Positions 1 through 6,425 of a stretch of 44,026 nucleotides of DNA are shown here, in pieces. Positions within the stretch are counted from its first letter, which is position 1. The number at the start of each line of letters is the position of its first letter. The DNA lies in assembly GCA_937125455.1 (NCBI GenBank), contig CAKZLK010000010.1, positions 1 to 44,026 on the forward strand, written 5' to 3'. Source of the DNA: an uncultured Aequorivita sp. GTDB taxonomy: Bacteria > Bacteroidota > Bacteroidia > Flavobacteriales > Flavobacteriaceae. The position numbers and the translations under genes were made by a program. The notes below the pieces were generated by a model. The model did not search any database, was not told the DNA's origin, and saw only the letters and a program-made list of their open reading frames with translations.

Positions 1-77
1 GATTAGTTCGATTTTTAGTTTTTTGTACATTTTCTTTAATCCTCTTGTTCTTCAGTGTTTGATAAATTTATTCTAGC
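1..77. repeat. Terminal overlap, left copy
   Basis: The first 77 bases are identical to positions 43950-44026. This is the signature of a circular or circularly permuted molecule cut at an arbitrary point, or of an assembler overlap. The repeat carries the first ten codons of the small gene whose full copy ends the window, and the last codons of the portal gene. It is too short and too poorly placed (inside coding sequence) to be a natural terminal repeat. Confidence 0.93.
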
Positions 78-1421
78 AGCCTCATCCAAAGCTCTCAAGC
101 TCTGTAAGTCCATATTTTTCATTGGCATAAGGTTTACTGGTACGAAGTACTCGTCCATTTGTGGATTCTCTGTATCCTCTGGGTAATAGAGAACCCTCCT
201 TCTTTCATTTCCGGTAGTGTACCAAGCCTTGTCTAGTTGGTTCACCATTTCGGTAATATCTTCTTGAAGCTCTGGTATGACGGTGAAGTCGAAATCTAAG
301 TACAGATTCTTTCCATACTGAGGAACTAACCACCTGTTAAGTTCATCTCTTAATCTAACCATCTCTGGATTGATTGCGTTCTGGAATAAGAAGGATTTGG
401 CTTCTTTAATGTTGTTGTACGAGCTGGACTCAGTGTTGTTCATTAGAACCACTGGAACACCGTAGAGGTTACAAAGACCCTTCAGTGTAACATCATACTG
501 ACTAATCAATTCCATATCAGCAGCGGAGAGCCCGAAGTTTATCCACTCCATAGGTTGATTGGTGATAGCTACAGAACCATTGGCAGCTTTCATTTTCCTC
601 ATTAAAGCAAGGTCTAGTTGTTTAGCCTGACCCTTACTTATTCCATCCATCTCCCTAGCAACTAATAAACCTCTAGCTGATTGGTTTTGAAGTTGTTTCT
701 TAGCTGTTTCTACTGCCTGATTGTTGTTCTCAAGCATCCTAAACCCAGCCTGAAGAGGCGACTGACCGTATAGGTGAGACCCGCTAAAGTTAAAGTTTGG
801 ATTGAAATCTTTTACGTGAAGGATTTCTTCTCTCTTGAAGTCGACAGCAGTGTCTTTCTGTACTTGAACAGAATATCCTTTAATTGGTTCAAAAGCCCCA
901 CCGGAAACAATTTCCATATGCTGAGATGGCAATATAAACATCTCTCTCACTTTCTTTCCTCCATCCCTAACACCGTAGATGTATCTGTTTCCAGTTAGTT
1001 TACCAAAGGCAATATAGTTCGAAAGAAAAGAACTCCAACTCTCTGATGGATTTGGATTTTGTAATAGTCCAAGGATGTCAGACTGAGTCACTTCAGTAAA
1101 GCTTCTTGATTTTAACACAGAGGCTTTCATCATAGCTCCTTTGTTCGTTATCCCGCTAGTCATTGCGGTGTAGTCTTTTGCTAGACTCTCGTCTTTTATC
1201 TCATAAACCTTGAATGGGATCATCTGAGCATTTCTGATTATCAAGTTAATGATAGAGTAGATTGCTTCGTTCTTCTGATACCCTTCTTTGATGTAGTTCT
1301 CATCGTTAGCATCTTTAAAGAACGTCTGATCTGTCCCCAGCCAACTTATTGTCTTGTCGTGGAATTCTATCTCCCCCACTGACGGTTTAAATAATTCTTT
1401 TACTGATCTGATCAAATTCAT
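36..1421 (-). CDS. Portal protein, HK97-like family
   Basis: 461 residues, the usual size for the HK97/phage_portal family, which forms the dodecameric ring at the capsid vertex through which DNA is packaged and to which the neck attaches. Visible family features are an N-terminal stretch with NEAIYSIINLI, the LLQNPNPSESWSSFL segment near residue 120, GNRYIYGVRD, the FNPNFNFSGSHLYGQSPL motif near residue 220, and a C-terminal helical stem with many Gln/Asn. The start fits a leaderless transcript, since TACTTTTG ends five bases before the ATG. It follows the RusA-like gene on the same strand. In the circular map the next downstream gene is the small one at 43713-43979, then the MuF-like, protease and capsid genes, which is the classical head-gene order. 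Confidence 0.93.
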   Translation of the reverse strand: MNLIRSVKELFKPSVGEIEFHDKTISWLGTDQTFFKDANDENYIKEGYQKNEAIYSIINLIIRNAQMIPFKVYEIKDESLAKDYTAMTSGITNKGAMMKASVLKSRSFTEVTQSDILGLLQNPNPSESWSSFLSNYIAFGKLTGNRYIYGVRDGGKKVREMFILPSQHMEIVSGGAFEPIKGYSVQVQKDTAVDFKREEILHVKDFNPNFNFSGSHLYGQSPLQAGFRMLENNNQAVETAKKQLQNQSARGLLVAREMDGISKGQAKQLDLALMRKMKAANGSVAITNQPMEWINFGLSAADMELISQYDVTLKGLCNLYGVPVVLMNNTESSSYNNIKEAKSFLFQNAINPEMVRLRDELNRWLVPQYGKNLYLDFDFTVIPELQEDITEMVNQLDKAWYTTGNERRRVLYYPEDTENPQMDEYFVPVNLMPMKNMDLQSLRALDEAARINLSNTEEQED

Positions 1422-1425
1422 AAAG

Positions 1426-1433
1426 CAAAAGTA
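1426..1433 (-). promoter_or_regulatory. Late-type -7 box before portal
   Basis: TACTTTTG on the minus strand matches the Bacteroidota -7 consensus TAnnTTTG and ends four bases before the portal ATG, so transcription would start at or next to the start codon. Confidence 0.65.
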
Positions 1434-1441
1434 GTCAATAT

Positions 1442-1840
1442 CTAGTTGACTGTTTTTATGATAACCTCCACTCTGGGGTTCTCCCTGTCTAGTTCTGTAG
1501 GTAGGATTGTCTCGGTTTTCACTACTTCGTCATTGTCATCCTCCCAGCATCCGTAAAAACTTACAGCGTCTAAGGTGTATTTTGAAGTAATACTTACAAC
1601 GTTCATCTTGTCTAATCTCCTGTTGGTGGGCTTAAAAACCTGATAAGAAATTTCAACCGGAGTTTGGATGACCACCCCCTCTAGTTGGTCAGACAAATCT
1701 TCGGTGAATTGTTTCTTAACCTTACTCTCTACCATTGGATGCCAATTCCTGTATGCATTCATATTGATTGGGTACTTTTTGTCAGCTACCCTCTTCATAG
1801 GAACTACTTGACGGAATGGAGTTATTATTTTAATTTCCAT
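1442..1840 (-). CDS. RusA-like Holliday junction resolvase
   Basis: 132 residues from the ATG at 1840. RusA-type enzymes are small dimeric nucleases that cut four-way junctions, in phages often to debranch DNA before packaging. The family signature is clear: RRLDKMN (D77, N80), K87, YTLDAV (D91) and GCWEDDNDEVV (D101, D102), matching the RusA pattern of acidic residues and a lysine. A longer reading frame opens at 1948, but its extra 36 residues overlap the start of the divergent lipoprotein gene and look unlike the family, so I prefer 1840. The position between TerL and portal suggests a role tied to packaging. Confidence 0.85.
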   Translation of the reverse strand: MEIKIITPFRQVVPMKRVADKKYPINMNAYRNWHPMVESKVKKQFTEDLSDQLEGVVIQTPVEISYQVFKPTNRRLDKMNVVSITSKYTLDAVSFYGCWEDDNDEVVKTETILPTELDRENPRVEVIIKTVN

Positions 1841-1875
1841 TAGGAATTGTTGGTTGAGGTGTGTACCTTTAAGGT

Positions 1876-2334
1876 ATGAAAAAAGTTTTGATAATCGTGT
1901 TGCTAGCTGTCGGGATGATGGCTGTGAGCTGTAAAAGCATAGAGCCAAACTGGATCGAGTTACCAGCCTTTGAGTCTGTGGAAATATCTATGTATCACTA
2001 CACTTATTACTCTGACTATGAAAAGAGGAAGATCATAGGTGGGGAAAACTTAGTTGACAGGAAGGGTGGTGGAACAATGTTCATAGAAAGGGATAACTAT
2101 CTAGTGTCTTTTGATAGACTGACGACAATCTTTCACGACACCGACACGTTGTCTTACGCTATCCACTCTTACACCGAATCGGGTATACCAGAAACACTAG
2201 TTTTATTTGACGAACATTATGTGCTACTAAGGTCTGGCTTAATACCAGACAGGTATAGCTTCCTAACATATATAGGCTCTAACAAGGATAATGACGTTAA
2301 GCTTCAGATAACATTTTATAATGAGGAAGATTGA
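1876..2334 (+). CDS. Small lipoprotein
   Basis: 152 residues with a textbook lipoprotein signal: MKK start, hydrophobic stretch LIIVLLAVGMMA, then the lipobox VSC with the acylated Cys at residue 19. The mature part is about 134 residues, rich in Tyr, Asp and beta-type sequence; I recognise no family. It lies divergent from the RusA-like gene and opens a three-gene overlapping plus-strand unit (lipoprotein, SH3-like protein, one-TM peptide) embedded among minus-strand late genes. Envelope placement makes superinfection exclusion, host takeover or an outer-membrane lysis role possible, but none is shown by the sequence. Confidence 0.8.
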   Translation: MKKVLIIVLLAVGMMAVSCKSIEPNWIELPAFESVEISMYHYTYYSDYEKRKIIGGENLVDRKGGGTMFIERDNYLVSFDRLTTIFHDTDTLSYAIHSYTESGIPETLVLFDEHYVLLRSGLIPDRYSFLTYIGSNKDNDVKLQITFYNEED

Positions 2335-2542
2335 GGAGAAGTTCGACCACCTCGGTAACAGGGTTGTTTTGGGTGATATGGTAGTGATTGCACCTCCAAA
2401 CGGGAGAGGTGATGTGTATATAGCTAGGGTAGTCAAGTTAACTCCAAAAGGAGTAACTGTTTATGTTGAAGGGTCTGACTATCCCAAATTTCGTGGAAGC
2501 AGGAGGTTTAATAGGTTGGATTTTGTGAGATATGAAAGATAA
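2321..2542 (+). CDS. Small basic SH3/KOW-like protein
   Basis: 73 residues, overlapping the lipoprotein gene by 14 bases. The sequence G-N-R-V-V-L-G-D-M-V, then P-x-G-R-G-D, then alternating hydrophobic strands resembles a small beta barrel. It aligns with the N-terminal 50 residues of the protein at 40149-40652 (shared G..V.LGD.V....P.G.GD......VV), so the two are paralogous domains. Net charge is positive and the tail is rich in Arg, which would suit nucleic-acid binding. Function unknown. Confidence 0.72.
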   Translation: MRKIEEKFDHLGNRVVLGDMVVIAPPNGRGDVYIARVVKLTPKGVTVYVEGSDYPKFRGSRRFNRLDFVRYER

Positions 2543-2651
2543 AATAACTTTTTACGGACAAACAGTAGAGCACCGACTATTTACTTTTGGGTGTTTAGTC
2601 AGTGCTTTTGTTTACGGATTGATTCTGCTTATTGTAATATTCTTCGCTTAA
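2532..2651 (+). CDS. 39-residue single-TM peptide
   Basis: The ATG lies inside the last codons of the previous gene (11-base overlap) and the frame reads 39 residues: a polar head of about 15 residues, then one membrane segment (LVSAFVYGLILLIVIFF). The stop codon overlaps the end of the convergent TerL gene by four bases. The tight overlaps suggest translational coupling with the lipoprotein. It may be an envelope effector or lysis accessory; too little to say more. Confidence 0.6.
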   Translation: MKDKITFYGQTVEHRLFTFGCLVSAFVYGLILLIVIFFA

Positions 2652-3835
2652 ACAACGAAGAAATCATTGGCTTTTCTAAGCCTCATCATAGCGAAATATC
2701 TAACCGCATCAAGGGCGTGATTCCACTTGTCGATTGGCTTGTTGGTTTTCAGCCCTTCCTTATCTTTCTCCCAAGCGTAGTTCCTGAATTCCTTTATAAG
2801 ATTGACACTGGAAGAAGTCACTAACATCTCATCTTGAGCCTGAACAATATCTATACCGTATAAAATAGAATCCTTTCCTTTCTTGGTAGGCTTAATGTTC
2901 CAACCGTATCTCCTAAGCTCCTCTATTGACTTAGGTTCGGCTGAGTCAGCAATAATAGGCATAGTCTTACTGACGCCTCTAGACTTAAAGTAAGCGTTCA
3001 TATCTGAATTGGTCAACCCAGTTTTATACATCTCTTCGTGAAGGTATAGTCTACCATTATATCTATAGAACCCAATCAGAGCACTAGGATCATTTGTGAA
3101 ACCAAAATCCAGACCGTATCCTAGTAGTCTAGCTGCCTTCGGTAAATCACCGCATTTTTTCCAGTTCTCGTATACCGTACCAGTAAGCTGACCAACCCTA
3201 CCGTAGACGTACACGTCCACGAAGTTCTGCCAATAAGCGGAACCGCTCTTGGCTCTATCCTCTGCTCTCTGTAGCTCCTTTACAGCAGCCGTAGGGCAGC
3301 CCTCATTGCCTTTATATGTTAGTATAACAAAGTCAGCGTCATCTCTTCCTTGAAGCTCTGTGTGAGCCCAGAATTCAGCGACAGGGTTAAAGTCTATGAA
3401 GCAGGAATCAGAAGTTCTTATGAACAATTGGTGAAACGCCTCCCAAGGAACGTTGTTGGCCTCGTTGACAAATAACACATTTCTCCTAGCTCCCCTTAGC
3501 TTATCTGGTTGGTCAGCAGAGAAGAACTCTATTTTTGATCCGTTAGTGAAAGTGTATGTTGAGTGCTGTTTATTCATAGCCCCTTCTATCCACCTACCAG
3601 TCATTCTCATAATGTTCTCAAAATCCCTCATAGCACCCCTTTTTAAGTGAGGCATAGACTCTGAAACTACCGAGATCATCTTTCCTTCGTTCTCTATGGC
3701 ATAATTCATTAACAACGGCATAATAGAAAATGTCTTTCCAGCAGAGGAACCGCCCTGAACAATCCTAATAAACTTCTTCATTTTGGCGATAATCTTAAGA
3801 TTAGTAGTCACCACAAAACCTTTTTCTTCTTCCAT
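2648..3835 (-). CDS. terL: Terminase large subunit
   Basis: 395 residues from the ATG at 3835, the packaging motor. The ATPase has Walker A GGSSAGKT at 28-35 and Walker B LFVNE at 121-125. The RNase-H-like nuclease has GLDFGFTNDPSAL (D243), IIADSAEP (D297) and the C-terminal NHALDAVRYF. The frame is open to 3889, but the -7 box TAACTTTG sits at 3841-3848, inside that extension, so a leaderless start at 3835 (MEEEKGF) is far more likely. TerS lies 17 kb away at 21300-21683, an unusual separation. Confidence 0.95.
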   Translation of the reverse strand: MEEEKGFVVTTNLKIIAKMKKFIRIVQGGSSAGKTFSIMPLLMNYAIENEGKMISVVSESMPHLKRGAMRDFENIMRMTGRWIEGAMNKQHSTYTFTNGSKIEFFSADQPDKLRGARRNVLFVNEANNVPWEAFHQLFIRTSDSCFIDFNPVAEFWAHTELQGRDDADFVILTYKGNEGCPTAAVKELQRAEDRAKSGSAYWQNFVDVYVYGRVGQLTGTVYENWKKCGDLPKAARLLGYGLDFGFTNDPSALIGFYRYNGRLYLHEEMYKTGLTNSDMNAYFKSRGVSKTMPIIADSAEPKSIEELRRYGWNIKPTKKGKDSILYGIDIVQAQDEMLVTSSSVNLIKEFRNYAWEKDKEGLKTNKPIDKWNHALDAVRYFAMMRLRKANDFFVV

Positions 3836-3840
3836 ACTTG

Positions 3841-3848
3841 CAAAGTTA
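3841..3848 (-). promoter_or_regulatory. Late-type -7 box before terL
   Basis: TAACTTTG on the minus strand, five bases before the chosen terL ATG. It decides the start codon, because the longer frame would place the promoter inside the coding sequence. No TTG hexamer is visible at the usual -33 distance. Confidence 0.65.
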
Positions 3849-3874
3849 ATTAATCTTCGTATATTGCGCTCGTT

Positions 3875-3973
3875 ATGAAAACAACACAACTACATAGTCA
3901 ATATTGCTTACCGAGCCAGTCGTGGTTTACGCTTGGGAATGGTATGTACGGGGCTATGTGTAGTAGTGATTAA
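3875..3973 (+). CDS. Possible 32-residue peptide or small RNA
   Basis: An ATG frame of 32 codons (MKTTQLHSQYCLP...) starts ten bases after TATATTGC, a near match to the -7 consensus, and a rho-independent terminator follows 25 bases after the stop. Promoter, short frame and terminator form a self-contained transcript divergent from terL. The peptide has no recognisable motif; the transcript could equally be a small regulatory RNA of about 150 bases. Confidence 0.4.
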   Translation: MKTTQLHSQYCLPSQSWFTLGNGMYGAMCSSD

Positions 3974-3997
3974 GAAATTCAATAATCGCATTGCAGT

Positions 3998-4031
3998 AAG
4001 CCCTGATCTAACGAGATTGGGGCTTTTTTTT
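3998..4031 (+). terminator. Rho-independent terminator
   Basis: Stem AGCCCTGATCT / AGATTGGGGCT with an AACG loop and two wobble or mismatched pairs, followed by eight T. It separates the small upstream transcript from the tRNA-Pro gene. Confidence 0.8.
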
Positions 4032-4051
4032 GACGTGTTGAAAGTAAGAAT

Positions 4052-4125
4052 CAGAGTGCGATCCATTGGTGGGGTTACCTCATTTGGAATGAGGGTTATT
4101 GTAGGTTCGACCCCTACCACTCTGA
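4052..4125 (+). tRNA. tRNA-Pro(UGG)
   Basis: Acceptor stem CAGAGTG/CACTCTG, anticodon arm CCTCA-TTTGGAA-TGAGG with anticodon TGG, T-arm GTAGG-TTCGACC-CCTAC, discriminator A. It is the first tRNA of the plus array, separated from the rest by the HNH gene. Two overlapping reading frames across it are not genes. Confidence 0.88.
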
Positions 4126-4162
4126 CTTGGAATAAGAAACTTAGTTCCAAATTAATATGTTG

Positions 4163-4170
4163 TATATTTG
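4163..4170 (+). promoter_or_regulatory. -7 box before HNH gene and tRNA array
   Basis: TATATTTG ends four bases before the ATG at 4175. Because the tRNA array begins inside the stop region of this gene, the promoter probably also drives the plus-strand tRNAs. Confidence 0.65.
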
Positions 4171-4174
4171 CGCT

Positions 4175-4597
4175 ATGAAGAGATGTGTAAGGTGTAATAT
4201 TGAAAAGGGTTTGCATATGTTTGGTAAACTAAAGAGGAATAGTGATGGTCTTTCAAATGTATGTAAGTGCTGTAAGAGAGAGTATGACAAAAAATATTAC
4301 GAAGAAAAAGTTAACAAGGATCGCAAGGTCGTTCTTCAAAAATCAAGAAGAAGAGAGCTGAGGTTTGGTTTAGTTAAATTTCTAAAGAAAAATCCCTGCG
4401 TGGACTGTGGAGAAAAAAACCCCGTAGTGTTAGAACTTGACCACATTCGAGACAAGGAGTTTAATGTCTCTGATATGATTTCTAGAGGGATGTCTTGGAA
4501 ATCTATAAAGAAAGAAATAAAGAAGTGTGAAGTGAGGTGCGCTAACTGTCACAGGATAAAGACGGCTAGGGATTTCAATTGGTACGAAACAAGGTAG
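4175..4597 (+). CDS. HNH endonuclease, zinc-finger type
   Basis: 140 residues. An N-terminal Cys cluster (CVRC at 4-7, later CKCC) forms a small zinc module of the kind seen in free-standing homing endonucleases. The C-terminal half carries the HNH core: CVDCGEKNP, LELDHIRD and CEVRCANCHRIKTARDF, with the two CxxC pairs holding zinc and D-H the catalytic pair. The start is set by the -7 box at 4163-4170. The last five bases, including the stop codon, are the first bases of tRNA-Thr, so it sits hard against the array and may be a mobile gene that moves with it. Its C-terminal core resembles the HNH gene at 18243-18626, which adjoins the other array. Confidence 0.88.
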   Translation: MKRCVRCNIEKGLHMFGKLKRNSDGLSNVCKCCKREYDKKYYEEKVNKDRKVVLQKSRRRELRFGLVKFLKKNPCVDCGEKNPVVLELDHIRDKEFNVSDMISRGMSWKSIKKEIKKCEVRCANCHRIKTARDFNWYETR

Positions 4598-4664
4598 ATT
4601 AGTTTAAGTGGCAAAATAGAGGATTTGTAACCCTCAGTTCTCCTTTCGATCAGGAGATTTACCT
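4593..4664 (+). tRNA. tRNA-Thr(UGU)
   Basis: Acceptor GGTAGAT/ATTTACC (one G-U), anticodon loop TTTGTAA with TGT, T-arm CTCCT-TTCGATC-AGGAG. The 5' end overlaps the stop codon of the HNH gene by five bases, which is unusual: RNase P processing would cut the end of that message. Confidence 0.85.
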
Positions 4665-4669
4665 CATAC

Positions 4670-4740
4670 GGACAGGTAGCTTAATGTAAAGCTTTCGGCT
4701 GTTAACCGAGAAGATGAGAGTTCGAGTCTCTCCCTGTACG
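4670..4740 (+). tRNA. tRNA-Asn(GUU)
   Basis: Anticodon arm TCGG-CTGTTAA-CCGA, anticodon GTT, T-arm GAGAG-TTCGAGT-CTCTC. The acceptor GGACAGG/CCTGTAC has one mismatch at the second pair. Confidence 0.85.
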
Positions 4741-4815
4741 CACACACATTCCGTCTAGGCAGCACTTAGGGTCTCCAAAACCCAGAGGCAGGGTTCGAGT
4801 CCTTGGGTTTGTGCA
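4741..4815 (+). tRNA. tRNA-Trp(CCA)
   Basis: Anticodon arm GGGT-CTCCAAA-ACCC with anticodon CCA; T-arm CAGGG-TTCGAGT-CCTTG. The acceptor stem is imperfect and the exact ends are uncertain by one or two bases; the 5' end abuts tRNA-Asn directly. Confidence 0.75.
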
Positions 4816-4817
4816 AT

Positions 4818-4887
4818 GGGAGTATCGTCAGGGTACTGGGCGGGTCTGTAAAACCACCCCTCGGAGGTTCGATTCCTTCTGCTCCCA
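4818..4887 (+). tRNA. tRNA-Tyr(GUA), short variable loop
   Basis: Acceptor GGGAGTA/TGCTCCC, anticodon loop CTGTAAA with GTA, T-arm GGAGG-TTCGATT-CCTTC, discriminator A. Bacterial tRNA-Tyr normally has a long variable arm; this one has a short class I variable region and a weak anticodon stem. Confidence 0.75.
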
Positions 4888-4897
4888 CTTTATTAAC

Positions 4898-4969
4898 GGA
4901 AATATAGCTGAGATGGATTAGCGCTGGTTTGAAACGCCAGAGAGGAAGGTTCGAGCACTTCTATTTCCA
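4898..4969 (+). tRNA. tRNA-Phe(GAA)
   Basis: Perfect acceptor GGAAATA/TATTTCC, discriminator A, anticodon loop TTGAAAC with GAA. Confidence 0.88.
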
Positions 4970-4974
4970 CAATT

Positions 4975-5047
4975 GCAGGATTGGTGTTAATGGCTAGCAT
5001 ATGTGGCTTCCAACCACGAGGTGAGGGTTCGACCCCCTTGTCCTGCA
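4975..5047 (+). tRNA. tRNA-Gly(UCC)
   Basis: Acceptor GCAGGAT/GTCCTGC, discriminator A, anticodon arm GTGG-CTTCCAA-CCAC with TCC, T-arm around GGGTTCGACCCCC. It is the only glycine tRNA seen. Confidence 0.88.
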
Positions 5048-5052
5048 CAACT

Positions 5053-5136
5053 AGAGAGTAAATCTGGCGTGGGCTGGAACTCCCCTGCTAAGGGATGTGA
5101 TCTGAAAAGATTGGGGCTCGGTTCCTCTGCTCTCTA
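5053..5136 (+). tRNA. tRNA-Ser(GCU)
   Basis: 84 bases with a long variable arm. Acceptor AGAGAGT/GCTCTCT, anticodon arm TCCC-CTGCTAA-GGGA with GCT. The T-loop reads CTCGGTT rather than TTCGAAT, a mild anomaly. Confidence 0.78.
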
Positions 5137-5141
5137 CACAA

Positions 5142-5222
5142 GGAGGTTACCGTCAAGGTGGCAAACTAGGCTTGAACCCTAGGGGTACGTTCGCGTACGG
5201 GTTTCGATTACTCTAGCCTCCT
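5142..5222 (+). tRNA. tRNA-Ser(UGA)
   Basis: Acceptor GGAGGTT/AGCCTCC, anticodon arm CTAGG-CTTGAAC-CCTAG with TGA, long variable arm GGTACG-TTCG-CGTACG, T-loop TTCGATT. Confidence 0.85.
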
Positions 5223-5227
5223 CTTAT

Positions 5228-5308
5228 GCTCTAGTGGTGAAACGGTAGACGCGCTGGTCTTAGAAATCAGTGCCTTCGGGCGTGTAGGTTCGACTCCTAC
5301 CTAGAGTA
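5228..5308 (+). tRNA. tRNA-Leu(UAG)
   Basis: Acceptor GCTCTAG/CTAGAGT, discriminator A, anticodon arm CTGGT-CTTAGAA-ATCAG with TAG, variable arm TGCC-TTCG-GGCG, T-arm GTAGG-TTCGACT-CCTAC. Confidence 0.9.
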
Positions 5309-5313
5309 CACAT

Positions 5314-5395
5314 AGCTTAGTGGCGAAATGGTATACGCGCTGCACTTAAAATGCAGTCCCTAATTGGGTTGAGGGTTCGACTCCCTCCTTTGCTA
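5314..5395 (+). tRNA. tRNA-Leu(UAA)
   Basis: Anticodon arm CTGCA-CTTAAAA-TGCAG with TAA, variable arm CCC-TAATT-GGG, T-arm GAGGG-TTCGACT-CCCTC. The acceptor AGCTTAG/CTTTGCT has two mismatched pairs. Confidence 0.8.
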
Positions 5396-5397
5396 CT

Positions 5398-5471
5398 CCT
5401 CCTATGCGCTTAATTGGAAAGGCGGTCTGGCTGTGAACCAGATTACGTGGGTTCGATTCCCACTAGGTTGT
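5398..5471 (+). tRNA. tRNA-His(GUG)
   Basis: Anticodon arm TCTGG-CTGTGAA-CCAGA with GTG and T-arm GTGGG-TTCGATT-CCCAC are both perfect. The acceptor CCTCCTA/TAGGTTG has two mismatches and I see no clear extra 5' G, the usual histidine identity element. Confidence 0.75.
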
Positions 5472-5473
5472 CC

Positions 5474-5549
5474 GACCGGATACCCAATATTGGCTTCGGG
5501 GCTAGTCTGCAAAACTAGTTTAATGTCGGTTCAATTCCGACTCTGGTCT
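5474..5549 (+). tRNA. tRNA-Cys(GCA)
   Basis: Acceptor GACCGGA/TCTGGTC, anticodon arm CTAGT-CTGCAAA-ACTAG with GCA, T-arm GTCGG-TTCAATT-CCGAC. Confidence 0.87.
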
Positions 5550-5554
5550 CATAT

Positions 5555-5626
5555 TGCCTTGTAGTGTAATGGCTAACACACCTGACTTTGAATCAGGTAA
5601 TTCAGGTTCGAATCCTGACAGGGCTA
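5555..5626 (+). tRNA. tRNA-Gln(UUG)
   Basis: Acceptor TGCCTTG/CAGGGCT with a U-U first pair, discriminator A, anticodon arm CCTGA-CTTTGAA-TCAGG with TTG, T-arm TCAGG-TTCGAAT-CCTGA. Its 3' end overlaps the stop codon of the convergent gene by three bases. Confidence 0.88.
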
Positions 5627-6019
5627 CTTCTTTAACATCTCAACGTCTAATATTAATTTTTGTATCTGAAGGTCAATATCACTAAACTTCGTAGTCCTTT
5701 CGTCAAGCTTTCCGTTGATAGTCGCTTGCTCTGTTCTCATTTGATCCAAGAGTTGTATAATTGGTGCTGTCTTCTGTGTGTAGTCGCTCTCGGTGAATCT
5801 AGGTGCTTTAGTAAACTCCTCCATCTGCTCAATCTGAACTTCAAGTTTAATAACGGCCTCCCTTAAAGAGATGACGGACGAACCTATCCAAATAACCGCG
5901 GCTAACGTCAGGGTAGTCATCATTTTCATAACCGTGTCAACCAGTGACTTATTTTGTGATTTATCTTCACTTTTCCCTTTAAGTAATGTAGCAAAAAATT
6001 CTTTGTCGTTGTTCGTCAT
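5624..6019 (-). CDS. Membrane-anchored coiled-coil protein
   Basis: 131 residues. A polar N-terminus of about 30 residues rich in Lys/Asp/Ser is followed by one membrane segment (MTTLTLAAVIWIGSSVI, about 34-50), then an extended heptad-rich helix with Leu/Ile spacing to the end (REAVIKLEVQIEQM..., LDERTTKFSDIDLQIQKL). This architecture occurs in phage lysis accessory proteins such as XhlA-like and i-spanin-like proteins, but I cannot assign the family. The promoter TAGTTTTG at 6027-6034 supports the start at 6019. It is convergent with the tRNA array and monocistronic. Confidence 0.8.
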   Translation of the reverse strand: MTNNDKEFFATLLKGKSEDKSQNKSLVDTVMKMMTTLTLAAVIWIGSSVISLREAVIKLEVQIEQMEEFTKAPRFTESDYTQKTAPIIQLLDQMRTEQATINGKLDERTTKFSDIDLQIQKLILDVEMLKK

Positions 6020-6026
6020 AGTTTTA

Positions 6027-6034
6027 CAAAACTA
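6027..6034 (-). promoter_or_regulatory. -7 box before coiled-coil gene
   Basis: TAGTTTTG, seven bases before the ATG at 6019. Confidence 0.6.
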
Positions 6035-6089
6035 CTAAAATTAATCAACTGATTTCGAGCAAAAGTGAAAACAATAGTTAATTTTTATT

Positions 6090-6410
6090 TACGTATCTTC
6101 GTAGTGTTGAACACAAATTAATTCATATCCGAATAACCTCCAAGTCCCAGTGCAATGCTGGGCATAAACTTACACTCCCTATTAAAGTTGGAAGGTGTTT
6201 GGATCGGGCAGAAGCTCTTTAAGAGCACACATTATCACATTTGGATAGGCGGTTGCGAACTAACGCCTTAAGTGACAGACGACTAACGACTGACGGAAAT
6301 AGTTGAGCTGGTTACGTGGTTGGGGTTTAGGGGCTTTGCCCTAACTACGTGACTCCAACACACTCCTTCAAGAAATAATTGTTTCACAATTTGGAATTCT
6401 AAAGTGAGTC
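6090..6410 (+). ncRNA. Candidate structured RNA
   Basis: About 390 bases here lack any reasonable reading frame but hold many stems. They include CCCAG-TGCAATG-CTGGG, an 8-bp long-range pairing ATCCGAAT/ATTTGGAT enclosing about 100 bases, GCTCTT/AAGAGC, and a 14-pair stem with three G-U pairs. That stem (TTACGTGGTTGGGG with CCCTAACTACGTGA) is capped by AGGG-GCTTT-GCCCT. A -7-like TATCTTCG near 6097 could start a plus-strand transcript. I do not recognise tmRNA, RNase P or another known RNA. The gene at 6426 has its own promoter downstream. Confidence 0.45.
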
Positions 6411-6413
6411 TAT

Positions 6414-6421
6414 TACTTTAG
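6414..6421 (+). promoter_or_regulatory. Early-type promoter, TACTTTAG
   Basis: TACTTTAG lies five bases before the ATG at 6426 with TTTGG 20 bases upstream (6390-6394). It is one of several copies of a variant -7 box ending TTAG instead of TTTG (see also 13162, 15478, 17556, 25733). Confidence 0.6.
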
Positions 6422-6425
6422 TGGT

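Noticed and set aside
3836-3889. Longer terL start at 3889
   Set aside because: The promoter box lies inside the extension and the extra 18 residues do not look like terminase.
3933-4178. 81-codon plus frame and 102-codon minus frame across tRNA-Pro
   Set aside because: They run through a terminator and a good tRNA and look like translated RNA-gene sequence.
6090-6410. tmRNA or RNase P RNA
   Set aside because: No tag-peptide frame with tRNA-like ends and no recognisable RNase P core; kept as unassigned structured RNA.
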